In this document: one piece after another, positions 23,825-34,800 of the stretch
Layout: each line of letters opens with the position of its first letter
Numbering within the stretch: position 1 is the stretch's first letter
The notes under the pieces: generated by a model
What the model saw: the letters and a program-made list of their open reading frames with translations, nothing else
What the model was told of the DNA's origin: nothing
The model's database searches: none
Made by a program: the position numbers and the translations under genes
Assembly: GCF_023065955.2 (NCBI RefSeq)
Contig: NW_026622852.1
Location: 13,408,423-13,472,422 of the forward strand
Origin: Ursus arctos
Lineage: Eukaryota > Chordata > Mammalia > Carnivora > Ursidae
Direction of reading: 5' to 3'
DNA length: 64,000 nucleotides

Positions 23825-23920
23825 AAGTGGGGCACGGAGAGGCTTAGGTCCCCCAGCTGGTAAGTGGCAGAACTGGGGTTTCAAACCCAGGTGATCTGGT
23901 TTCTTAACCACCCTCTAAGG
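23825..23920 (-). repeat. MIR SINE relic, reverse orientation
   Basis: GTAAGTGGCAGAACTGGGGT then TTCAAACCCAGGTGATCTGG is the reverse MIR core. Confidence 0.65.
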
Positions 23921-23999
23921 CTGCTTATTCTAGTACAAGTCCTGTATTTGTCACATACTTGTGGCCCTCTACAAGCCACAAAGCCTTTGAGAGCAGGGG

Positions 24000-25800
24000 C
24001 TGGGGCTTATCTCCTTGGGTCTCCAGTGCTCATGCCTGTATCTGGCACATTTTGGGCCTGAGCACCTATCGTTGAACGCATGAAGGAGTATAAGGCACTC
24101 TTCCTAGTCATTTGGAGAAACTCCAAGGCACGACGCCTCCTAGAGGCAGTTATCATTTCCCCAGGATCGAGGTCTCAGGCTAAACAGTATTCCCCATCTT
24201 TTTTCCACCCACCACCACTGTGGGTTATGGTGCACCCCCTTGAGGGAGGGCTCCCTATGGTTCTCACCTGAAAGAGCATGCTTTGGCGGGGGTGGAGGGC
24301 AACTGAATGCGGACTGGTTTTACGGGTGGAATTTGAAGAAGCTGCAGGTGTTTTGGATATGCCCTTCGGGCCCAGCGTCTTGGTTGAGAAGCACTGAGCT
24401 GGAGAGAGAAGGCACCAAGACAAAATTCCAGGCAACAGTCAAGGATGGGGGGGCAACTTGAGGATCTTGGGGACAGGGTCTTTCTCCCATTTTTCTCCCT
24501 CCTCCCAGGCTCTTCTAAAGGCCACTCCCAACCTAGGAATGGTTGACCTAGGCCAACGGGAGTGACGAGCATTACTTTTCTTGCAGAACACATTTTTTCC
24601 TTTTCCCCTTAAGTCTAGTGGAACTATTATGGGGATTGATTGCACATTTGAGCGAATTCCTGCGAGGAGACAGGAAAGCGTGAATGTTTACAGCCTCCTC
24701 TGACCTGATTCTATTTCAAGGACACGGGTCATTAGCTGCTGGCAGCGGACAGAGCTGTATGCATACCTTCCAACTGTTTTGTAACCACAGTTGGACAAAA
24801 CTTTTTTTTTTTTTGGTCCCTGAGGTGTTGTTATTATTTACTGGAAATTCTATTATCAAATCCCAGCAGCAAAAACCTTCCTTTTCTTTCTACGCAGTTC
24901 TCACTAATTAGAAGCTGTCATTATTCACTGTCTGGCTATAACCTAACTAATGACCTAGCTTAAGCCTTTGAAATGGGAAGACTTCTTATCACGGTTCTCT
25001 AGCAAAGACTACAAAAAATAAAAACCAGACCTTAATATCCAGTTGGACGGCTTACTAGTGTGACCTCAGGAAAGTAGCACTGCCTTTGTAGCTCTCATTT
25101 TCCTCCTTTATTGGTTGGGCTAGAATGTGACAATTAGGTTTTTTTCTTCCATTTCAGAACTGATGGGTAGTGGCTGCCTGGAATGCTCGGCTGGAAAGTG
25201 TAGTGGGAAATGGCGCTGTGATTGATTGTTGATGTCTGCTGAGGGCCAGGGAGCATAAGTGGCATAATTCACCAAGTGTTTGCCAACTCTGGGTTTGCAA
25301 GGTCCTAGGGCTGTCCCTGTAGAGATATACAGAATGTACTTAATGTATGAGCTGGCCTTAGAGGCAAGACCGACCAAGCAGGGGGTTCATGTTTCAGTGT
25401 GTTATTCGTAGATATAGTCCCCAAAGCCTCCAAAAGATGTGGAAATCCTGAGAGCTTTGGTGCAGCCCAGAATTTTTTATGTCCTGGATGAGCCTGACAC
25501 CTAGAAAGAGAATTCCTCCTGGTATACTGTTGGTAGGCTTTTAGATCCCCAGGGCCTGGGCACATTGCTGAGTGAGGGTAGGTGGGGGGCTCAGCTCAGG
25601 GGCATCCCAGGAAGAGAAGGACTTTCTGTTGTGTGTGGTGTTAGAGTACTGAGACAGACAATTAGGATTCCCGTAATCTGTAAGATTAGGAAGGGTCCAG
25701 ATAGCCCTCTAAAGGACACACTTAAGACATCTTCTCAGTCTTAGAGAGGTTCTAGAACTTGTTCAAAGTCACGTGGGATGGGGAAGAGGGAGCTGACCTA
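24000..25800. other. Mostly unassigned intergenic sequence
   Basis: I see a possible hAT remnant near 24.27-24.40 kb and otherwise no gene or confidently named repeat. Confidence 0.35.
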
Positions 25801-25805
25801 TACTA

Positions 25806-26190
25806 AAAGCCTCCTATGACCCAGGCACTTCATGGAGTAAGAACTCATCCTTTCCAACGAGCTTGGTGGGAGGCGGGTAGTAGAAATACAGTAGTATTGT
25901 TTCTTTTTTTTTTTTTTTTTAAGATTTTATTTATTCAACAGAGATAGAGACAGCCAGCGAGAGAGGAAACACAAGCAGGGGGAGTGGGAGAGGAAGAAGC
26001 AGGCTCATAGCAGAGGAGCCTGATGTGGGGCTCGATCCCATAACGTCAGGATCACGCCCTGAGCCGAAGGCAGACGCTTAACCGCTGTGCCACCCAGGCG
26101 CCCCAGTAGTATTGTTTCATAGACAAGGAACCGGCGATGCAGAGTCATTGAGTAACCTGCAGGCAGGAGCGGGTGGGTCAAAGTCAGTCT
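25806..26190 (-). repeat. MIR SINE relic split by a young SINE
   Basis: The reverse MIR halves lie on each side of the SINE at 25904-26103: ACTCATCCTTTCCAACGAGC on the left and TTTCATAGACAAGGAACC on the right. Confidence 0.55.
25904..26103 (-). mobile_element. SINEC inserted into a MIR
   Basis: Young element with the perfect duplication CAGTAGTATTGTTTC on both sides (ends at 25903, restarts at 26104). Confidence 0.97.
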
Positions 26191-26994
26191 TTCTGACAGC
26201 TCTGGGCTCTGATCGCTGCATACTTCATGTCAAGACTTCTGGGTGTTTGGTAATGGTCAATGCCTTTGGACCCCAGGATCTCCGTATTTGTGACAAGGGA
26301 GTTTTTTTTTTTTTTTTTTTAAACCAAACATTAATTATATGGGTGTTTGTGGGCCAATGGCTAACCTAAATAGTTGCAAAGGCAATTTTTTTCATAACTT
26401 TAAATTTTTACAAATATAATTCGATAAAATTTAATAAAAATTACTTGTGTGACATATTTTCCTTTAATACTTTATGTTAATCAAATGCATACCATAATAG
26501 ATTTGATAGTTGTTCAAACAGAGAGTTCTCGGGATTTTGGTATTACACAACTTTAAGCTGAGACTACACTCAGAAACAAGTTTAAAAAATGGTATTACCA
26601 AAGCATGGGGGTAGTTAAAAAAAAAAAAAAGGAAAGAAAAAAACAACAACCCCCAAACAGCAACAATTAAAAACCCATGCAGGGTTGCTGTGCTGTGGGA
26701 AATCACGTGTTTTCACTGCCATAAATCTTTACTGAGGCCAAACCTAAAAACTAGTCCTAGAAGGTGAAGGCATTCTGGAAAAAATACAGCAATTCCAATG
26801 TACTATGGTTTTTTCTTTAGCAACATAACCTCCAAAGAGTACAATCTATTCTAGAATTGCAAGTAAAAAAATTGATGGAAAACTTAAATATTCTTGGTGA
26901 AATTTAGATCTGTAAAATTGTACCAATAAAAACTGGGTTCAATCAAAATACCGGAGAAGATTCTGTTAAAAAACAACATTTAATCAAGTAAATT
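26191..26994. other. AT-rich unassigned sequence
   Basis: The stretch has T- and A-homopolymers near 26300 and 26620. I cannot assign it to a repeat. Confidence 0.35.
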
Positions 26995-27575
26995 TAAAGA
27001 TCAGATTGGCTTTATTAAACAATTCAGGGATCATGCAACATGCCTTCTAGCAAGTAAGGGGAGCTCCACTGGGCTAAATAAGAGAAAGGTTTTAAAGGCA
27101 GAGAGGGGCGCCTGGGTGGCACAGCGGTTAAGCGTCTGCCTTCAGCTCAGGGCGTGATCCCGGAGTTGTGGGATCGAGCCCCACATCAAGCTCTTCCGCT
27201 ATGAGCCTGCTTCTTCCTCTCCCACTCCCCCTGCTTGTGTTCCCTCTCTCGCTGGCTGTCTCTGTCTCTGTCGAATAAATAAATAAAATCTTTAAAAAAA
27301 AAAAAATAAAGGCAGAGAGTGGGCATTTAAAAAAAAAGAAGTTATTGGCAAGGAATGCATTGTTTAGACAAGGTTGCCCTCTTAGGGGCGGTGGAAAGGG
27401 TCTATCAGTAAATTTCCTAGTATTGGCCAGGAAATTCCATGTTGACTGGCTAAATATTACATTTCTGAAGGGTTGAAACTGCAGTTAGGTTAGGTATTAA
27501 GTCTTGGTTTAATGATTTAGGGCCTAAACCAAAATGATGCTATTTTGGGCTTATGGTTTTCTTTTTTAACAATTC
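26995..27575. repeat. Unnamed interspersed repeat, split by a SINE
   Basis: AGATCAGATTGGCTTTATTA and GGAGCTCCACTGGGCTAAAT recall a mammalian retroelement end that I cannot name. The SINE at 27105 interrupts it and the text resumes at 27307. Confidence 0.3.
27105..27306 (+). mobile_element. SINEC
   Basis: Young element with A-tail and the perfect duplication AAAGGCAGAGA. Confidence 0.96.
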
Positions 27576-27680
27576 CCAATAAATATTCGCAATAGCAACT
27601 GTGGTGGGTAAAAATTTTGATACGGATACAAAACAAAACTTAGTTGATGAGTTGAGCTTCTATTTTATTTTATTATATTT

Positions 27681-27884
27681 TAAAGATTTATTTACTTATT
27701 TTAGAAAGAGAGGAGCGAGTGAGTGTGGGGGTGGGGGAGAGGGGCAGAGGGAGAGAGAATCCTGAAGCAGATTCCCTGCTGAGCAGGGAGCTGATGTGGG
27801 GCTCGATTTCAGGACCCTGAAATCATGACCTGAGCCTAAATCAAGAGTCGGATGCTTAACTGACTAAGCCACTAAGGTGCCCCC
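27681..27884 (-). mobile_element. Old diverged SINEC, minus strand
   Basis: AAAGATTTATTTACTTATTT, TGAGCAGGGAGCTGATGTGG and GCCACTAAGGTGCCCCCC are present with many substitutions. Confidence 0.85.
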
Positions 27885-28650
27885 CATTCTAAAATTAATT
27901 CAGCAATGTCTCTATGAAAATTTCAATAAAATAAAAATGGTTAAAAATTGTTCTCTATAGACAATTGATCAAAGATTTAAACCAACCTAATGAGAGTTGC
28001 CTGAAATCAGCACTGGTGAAATTAGCATTAATCTCATCGTGACAAAAATATTTACATTCTCAAACATAGATCAAAAATACCATCGGGGCCGTAAACATCA
28101 CTGCGTTGAATGCAGCGCTAAAATGTCTGTGTCTTTTCCCTACATATAAAGCAGTTTCTAAATCCTCATCTCTGAGAAGTGGGATTCATTTTGGAAGGAA
28201 GATGAGAGCAAGCATGGATTTTCAGTTTTCCTTAAAGTTGACTGTTTGCCCTCAGCCCATCAGCTATGCTGATGGAGAAAAAGACCTTTAAATCTTCCTC
28301 TAGGGAGAAACCCAGCTATGAGGACAATGCCAGCGGATGTTCATCAAAGAGGCACCTCGGAGCATGGTTTTGGGGATGTGGTATTCCGTGGTTGTGGCTT
28401 GCAGAAATCCCTTCCAGAGAACGGCCAAGGTTTGCCCAGGGAGAGACCCAGAGACACAAGAGAGGCAGTCCCCTTAAAGCCAGATTGTATGTGGTAAAAT
28501 GCCCATCCATGTGGAATGGGCTGAAGGAAGAGTCCCAAAATTTAGCTTCAGTAGTTTCTCTTCACATGGAGACCATTTAAAAATTGAGGCCAAAGGGACT
28601 TCTCTGCTTGAATTTTTACATCTGCACTGTTGTGGGTGGGGGATAGGAGG

Positions 28651-28691
28651 TGTGTGTGTGTGTCACAGAGAGAGAGAGAGAGAGCGAGAGA
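28651..28691. repeat. (GT)n-(GA)n compound microsatellite
   Basis: A GT run is followed by CACA and a GA run, then CG-rich sequence. Confidence 0.93.
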
Positions 28692-28770
28692 GCGCGCGCA
28701 CAGGTGAAAAGGCAACATTGGCTGAAGTGCAGCCACCTTGACCTTGCAGACTGAATTCTACTTGACAGAA

Positions 28771-28997
28771 CTGTAGTGGCTCGAAAGCAGGGGCGATTTT
28801 GTCCCCCGCTTCCACCCCTGACCCCCCCCGGGTATGTTTGCCAATGTCTGGAGACATTTTTTGGTTTGTTGAAACTTGTCCCTAATGGGTAAAAGCCAGA
28901 GCTACTGCCAAACACCCTATAATACGTAGGACAGCACCTACCAACAAATAATTTCCCAGTCTCCAATGTCCATGGTGCCAAGGTCGAGAAATCCTAC
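28771..28997 (+). repeat. hAT-Charlie nonautonomous element
   Basis: CAATGTCTGGAGACATTTTT is a hallmark of this family. Inverted ends are visible as GTAGTGGCTCGAAAG and AGGTCGAGAAATCCTAC. Confidence 0.7.
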
Positions 28998-29249
28998 AAC
29001 GGAGACCCCAAACTCAGTCAGGTGCAGCTGGGTGCATGCACTTTCTTACGGAGAAGTGTCAGTTTAGGAAGCCAGAAGACGCCCAGCACTTGCCTGACTT
29101 CGGTGTTTTCACCCCGCCTAATGGCCCGTGTGGTCCCTAATTGTGAGTGCTGGGACTTGGGTAATTATGTAGCTCATGGAAGAAGGTAAAAAGTGATCCT
29201 TACGAGCTCAGATTTGGGTAACAGAATGACTCAGATTTAGTCGAATATT

Positions 29250-29420
29250 TTGACACTGTGTGACCTTGGGCATGTTACCGAACCACTCTGGGCCTCACAC
29301 TTCTATTTATAAAATGGGAATAAAGTGGTTCCCAACCTCAGCGAGTTGTTATGAAGATTAAATGAAATGTATACAAAGTATTTAGCATTAAAGTGCATGC
29401 ACATAGTTGTCAATAAAGTG
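29250..29420 (+). repeat. MIR SINE
   Basis: GTGTGACCTTGGGCATG, CTTCTATTTATAAAATGGG and GAAGATTAAATGAAATG follow the MIR consensus order. Confidence 0.75.
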
Positions 29421-29982
29421 TTTGGATTTGTGGTCAGAACAGGTAAGAAAGTTAACAGAATGAAGAACCCAACCAAGCAATAAGGAGAGGAGCTGACTGC
29501 AGTCCAGAGGTATAGAGAAACCGGCTGTAACTCAGGTGGGGCTACAAAAGTCATCATTCAAATGAGGAGACCGAACTTGGAGAGATTTCAAGTTAAAAAA
29601 AGGAATGGATTGCAAAATTAAACCCCAGCCAGGAGGCTTGGGCTGGGTGAGGAAGGGGCTCTCCGCGGATAGGAAACGGACTTTGACTCAGTCTGAGTGC
29701 CACGTGACGGCTGCTGGCGTCAGGAGTTCTCTTGTGTGTAGCGGTCCTGTCTCGCGTTCTGGGGTCCATCCTCTAAACGATAAATAGCGGTACTGTGACG
29801 CATGCTCAGTCACCTCGTCCTGCCAGAGATGGTAGGTCTGCTCGTTAGGCGGCAAGGTGATATTGAAATATAGAGATAATAAGGTAAATCGAATTGATAG
29901 CATTAATATTTTGGTGTGGCTTAGGAATAAGTTTCATAATCACTGGGATGTTTTGTGTGCATTTGTGTTTTAAGATACTTTA

Positions 29983-30177
29983 TTTTTTTTTTTAAAGATT
30001 TTATTTATTTATTTGACAGAGAGACAGCCAGCGAGAGAGGGAACACAAGCAGGGGGAGTGGGAGAGGAAGAAGTAGGCTCATAGCGGAGGAGCCTGATGT
30101 GGGGCTCGATCCCACAATGCCGGGATCACGCCCTGAGCCCAAGGCAGACGCTAACGACTGCGCTACCCAGGCGCCCC
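29983..30177 (-). mobile_element. SINEC, minus strand
   Basis: Young element with the perfect duplication TAAGATACTTTA (29971-29982 and 30178-30189). It is the last SINE before a 10-kb SINE-free tract. Confidence 0.96.
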
Positions 30178-30189
30178 TAAGATACTTTA

Positions 30190-30918
30190 AATAAATCTGG
30201 CATATCAGGTCATCAGATTAAAATTTGACATGTGTAATTTGTATTAGACTCATATTCATTTTAAAGGTATAGTAGACTTTTATTGTTTGTAAATAGTATT
30301 TAAATGTAGGAGAAAATCTGGCTTATAATATTTTATTTGTTTGATGATTAATAAGAATTATCAAGTGTATAGGGAAGATTTTGTTTTTTAGGTTTGTGAG
30401 TCTGTCAGGCTTTTGGAGTATTTCAGAAAATTAGGTATGCTAACTGTGAAAAATTTAAAAAGTGCCCAAGGGAATTTAATTCATAAGTGAGGTTAACCAT
30501 TTAGAATTTAATCTTTTAAACTTATCAGTTACTTGAGTATAATCAAAGAAAACAGTGACTGTGAATTCTTATTTTTATATAAAATATTAAATTTATAACA
30601 AGCCCTCTAAATTGAACTTAAAGGCTTAGGAAACACTAGGCTTTTAAATTTCCAAGTTCAATACATTTAATTAATAAAAATCCAATAGTTTGTATAGTCC
30701 TTTTAATGTATGAGGTCCGTCAGACATTTAAAAGCTCAAATGACATTAGTAAGCATTCAATAAGTGGTAGTTGTAATGAACAGTAAGTTTGCTTGTCTTT
30801 TTGTTACTTTGAATCCCTGCAATGAAACCTTTATGACTGTGTGTCTATTTCTTGAGACCCTGAGGGTCCTGATTAGCTGAAGGTAAGGATTATTCCCAAA
30901 ACAAAACAACGTTGGTTG
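30190..30918. other. AT-rich unassigned sequence
   Basis: Roughly 730 bp of low-GC sequence without open frames or a repeat I know. Confidence 0.4.
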
Positions 30919-31865
30919 TTTTTTTTTTTTTTTTTTGAGTCAATAATTTTATTACTATCATTTTTCACACCGAGGAGACTTAGTTACATAAAGTGATATT
31001 CTATGAGTTGATTACTAGTAGTAGAAGCACAAAGGTGTGGAAAGTGTAACAGGAACACAGTGAAGAAACTAACGCCCTTTATCAAATGAAGTTCATGTGA
31101 CAGAAACACATTACTGCAAACAGCCTATGTACAAATAAATAGAGCTTTCAGTCTATGTACAGACATAGTCACAGAGAATAAACTGACGCAAAATCTCCAT
31201 ATATCTGTCATCCGGTGAAAACTGCGTGTAATAAACAAAACACACAGAAAATGACAAAAATAATTTGGAAGTGCCTCAGTTGGATTCGTTGGGGGTAAAG
31301 ATAGGGGTTAAAACGCTTCTTTACAATGGAGGCGAACAAAGGAAGTGTCAGATGACATCTATCCCTAAAAAGATCCTTTACAAAAATGGCATTCTGAGAT
31401 TTTTAATGTAATGTATCCAAAAAAGAGTTTATTTGTTCTCGGGCAAATGGCTACATTGGGGTCAGTGTCGACCACATTTCTCTGTTTTACCAACACGCAT
31501 AGAACAAAAATATAATTTCTCTTTCCTCTAGGGCTAGCAGCAACTGCATTAAATATCCAGGATGGTAGTTTTTGCTACTCCAATTTTTGATGGCTCTTTG
31601 AGCCTGCAGATTGCTTGAAGATAGAAGCTCTTGCTTCTGGAGTTTTCTGACTTGAGCAGAAGAAACATCTGGGCTAGGTGCAGGGCACAAATATGGACTT
31701 TGTGTGCAGGGTTCAACAGGGCCGTATGTCAACAGGGGCTCCCGGATAAACTCTTCAGACCACAAAACAGTCCCCAACAAGAACATCACTGGCTCTGGGT
31801 CTGGACCCTTTATCTTAGGGCAAATGGCCATTTAAGCATCAAATCGATGGGGTCATTCATTTAAT
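30919..31865 (-). pseudogene. A-tailed minus-strand segment: retrocopy candidate or 3' end of SLC24A2
   Basis: A run of T at about 30920-30936 is followed on plus by GAGTCAATAATTTTATTA. Read on minus, this is AATAAA, a spacer of about 12 bases, then an A-tail. An open frame of 114 codons (31487-31831, minus) sits about 550 bp upstream of that tail, starting MAICPKIKGPDPEPVMFLLG. I do not recognise its parent gene and found no target duplication. The alternative is the natural poly(A) end of the SLC24A2 3' UTR. Confidence 0.3.
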
Positions 31866-34800
31866 ATACATGTTTATTCTCTATTGATTATTTAGGTACC
31901 CAGTGAATATTTTTAGGCTATTAAGTGCTTTTTGGTCATTCTTTTGGCTTTCCCTCAAATTATACAGAAAGTTGTGGTCAAGTGAAATGCTGAAGGTTTT
32001 AGTTGTGGGGACCTCTGTGTGTATAGGTAAGTAGCCTACCAGAATGGTCAGAACTTGTGTATTTTAGCAGAAGAGGAATGCATTATGAAGTGTTATTTTC
32101 TATGTCCTCCCAAGGAAGGTTTATAATGTCGGCATAAGAAATCATCAACAAATTGTATATCTATATTTGCCATTTTTATAAGGGAACTTCTTAGGCCCAT
32201 CCTACATTTATATAAAAACTCAAACAAACCTTAAGTTTCCCAGGTATTTATTTGCCTAATTATCCATTTCACTCTCCATATGGGTGAACCTTGCTTTACA
32301 TAACAAATGGATTCCTGAAAAATAATAAACCTATATTTAGAGAAAAACTTTCAGTATAGTATTGGAACTTGCTATGTAAAGAAACTGTGTCACACGCTAC
32401 TTTGAAGATGAAGAATGCTTTTGTGAAATGAATAATCTCTTTCATTTTCAGTGTTTTATTAAAGTACACATCTAAAATTTAGCAGGTTAGGATTGTCTAA
32501 AACAGTCATTGTATGCATTAAAAAACAGAACAGATAAACTCCAATTTACAACAAACAATACAAAACAGGAATGACTCATGACTGCTTATTGATTGACGAT
32601 ATTCAGAAGCCCTGAATATATGTATTATTGGTATTTTATGGCTTTAATTAAGACAATTGTCTCTTATGAAGTACTATAAAGTGCAATATTAAAAAATTAA
32701 AAACCCAAAAGGCATCCATTGTCCCTCAGTTTTATCCTGATGAAAAGAATTGGAGATTCATTTAATTAAATGCCAAGGAATTATCTATCCTTACTGCATG
32801 CATGTGATTCGATCCTTAAAATTACTTAATTCAGGGATTCAGACTTAACTCACTCCTTGTGTGCGCATGTGACATGATTTAAAACATTAGTATTCTCTTT
32901 CCGTGAGCGGACTGTTCTAAGAACTGTCAGTCCCAAGGCCTTCGCTACTTACGGATCCATTATAAAGGGACACGCAGCCCAGCATGTGAGAATGCGGGAG
33001 CAAATTCCCATCCTTTTGGTAAGCTGGAGCCCAGTTTGCTGGGCCAGGACCCAATCTACAATCACGCAATTCCTATCCAGCCTAGCACACGAGGAAGGAA
33101 ATGCACTGCGATACCAGGTGATAAGAGGAGGTCCACCCACCTCTCCTATTTCCTATTGAAGTGGAAATACAAATTCCTTTTGGTAAATCAAAGCACGTAG
33201 AGCATCTGAACGATCTCCAGTGGTGTCTCCCCCCCACTCTGAGTTCTTTGTGAGGTGGAATTATGACCTTAAAAATGAAGCTCATTTGCTTGCCTCCCCG
33301 GGCCTCACGATCATGCCACAGCCCGAGTTCACACTTTTCTCCCCGGGATGAATGCCTGTTAGTGCTGACGTATCAAAAGGCCTACCGGTGCTCGGAAGGT
33401 ATGTCTGTGACTCTACTCTCTTATGGTTGTGAGTTCTGTTCACATTGTACTAGCAATCAGGAGGGATTTTTTTTCCCCTAAGAAACTGCCAATTACATGA
33501 AACAGAAATTGTTGGGGGCAGGGCCCAGCATTTTTGGATATTCACATTAATGAGGAGGTGCAGAAAATGCTCATTGGACTTGCCAAGGGCAAGCAAACCA
33601 GGGACTGCTGGTAAGAACGTTGAAGTGGAGTGAGCACTGCGTCCAACTTGAACTTGAAAGCTGGAAGTGGCATTAGAAATAAACAGACTGAGACTCCAAA
33701 AGGCCGAGCCGGGAGTGGCTCATAGGAAAAATGGCTAACCAAATGCACTGGGGCAGCCTGAGAAATGCACCGGCTTCAGCTCAGTGTCTTGGAGAAGAGA
33801 TACCGAGGTGATAGGGAACAGAAGATGCATGTGAATTAGCAACGAAGTGTGACTTTCTAAAAGTAAGAGCAACAGAGGGGTGCAGGAAAAGGGAGCGAGA
33901 CATTAGGTTTGCGACGGTCAAGTCAGCCCTGTTCAGAACCGACGTGTGTCATGATTAGTTATAAGGTTCTATAATTTAGGAGCGACCTAAAGCATTTAAC
34001 AAGGCTGAGTGGAGAAGGACTACAAAAATTAAGAGGGTTAGGAAAAAAGGACTCTGAAGTAAAACTCGAAAGATACTTTTGATGAAAACAGATAAAAGAT
34101 CACATAGTGGTGTCTCCAACTGTGTCAGGGGTACGGTACATGGCAAAGAGCGCCCTGACACAGTGCTTTTATACCCCTCAAAAAGACATAGGTGGAGTCA
34201 TCAACTTGTTGGGCTAGGGTTAACCTGTTGGTTGGTAATGTTAATAGCTGATGAAACCCGGTTCCGCTAGGAACACCTACGCCAGGACCCCTCTCCTACG
34301 AAAGAATTGTCCTTCTGATGAGGGTAAAAGATGGGAAGAACTGCCTTAGAGAATTAAACCTTCAGCAAACGCAATGCAGATTGCATGGCACTCTTCCAGA
34401 CTTAGGTAGTTAGCTGTGTTTTCTTTTTTTAATTCTTTAAAGTTTTCCACTCTGTCAATCATTTAGTGCAAGTGCTCTGGCTTTAATGTGGTGTTTCACG
34501 CAGTCTCCCTTGTACACTCACTTGAACAGAGTTGTCTCTCCAGCTGTAATTACACGGTCATTTTTGTCTCTAAGAAACTGGCTGACTTGTGGATTCACTT
34601 TATCATTTTTAGCTCTCTCTTGCTGTTTTTAAAGGACACTTTCACCGGTCAGATGAAAGACCACTGTGGAATTCAGGTGGTTCTGAGCAAGGCTGGTCCC
34701 CCGGGGGGTGGAGAAGGCATGGAAAATGGCAACACAGACATTGTTTGGAGGGGGGTGTCTGGGTGGAAACAGGTGTTACTTCCATACCAAAAATGAGTGC

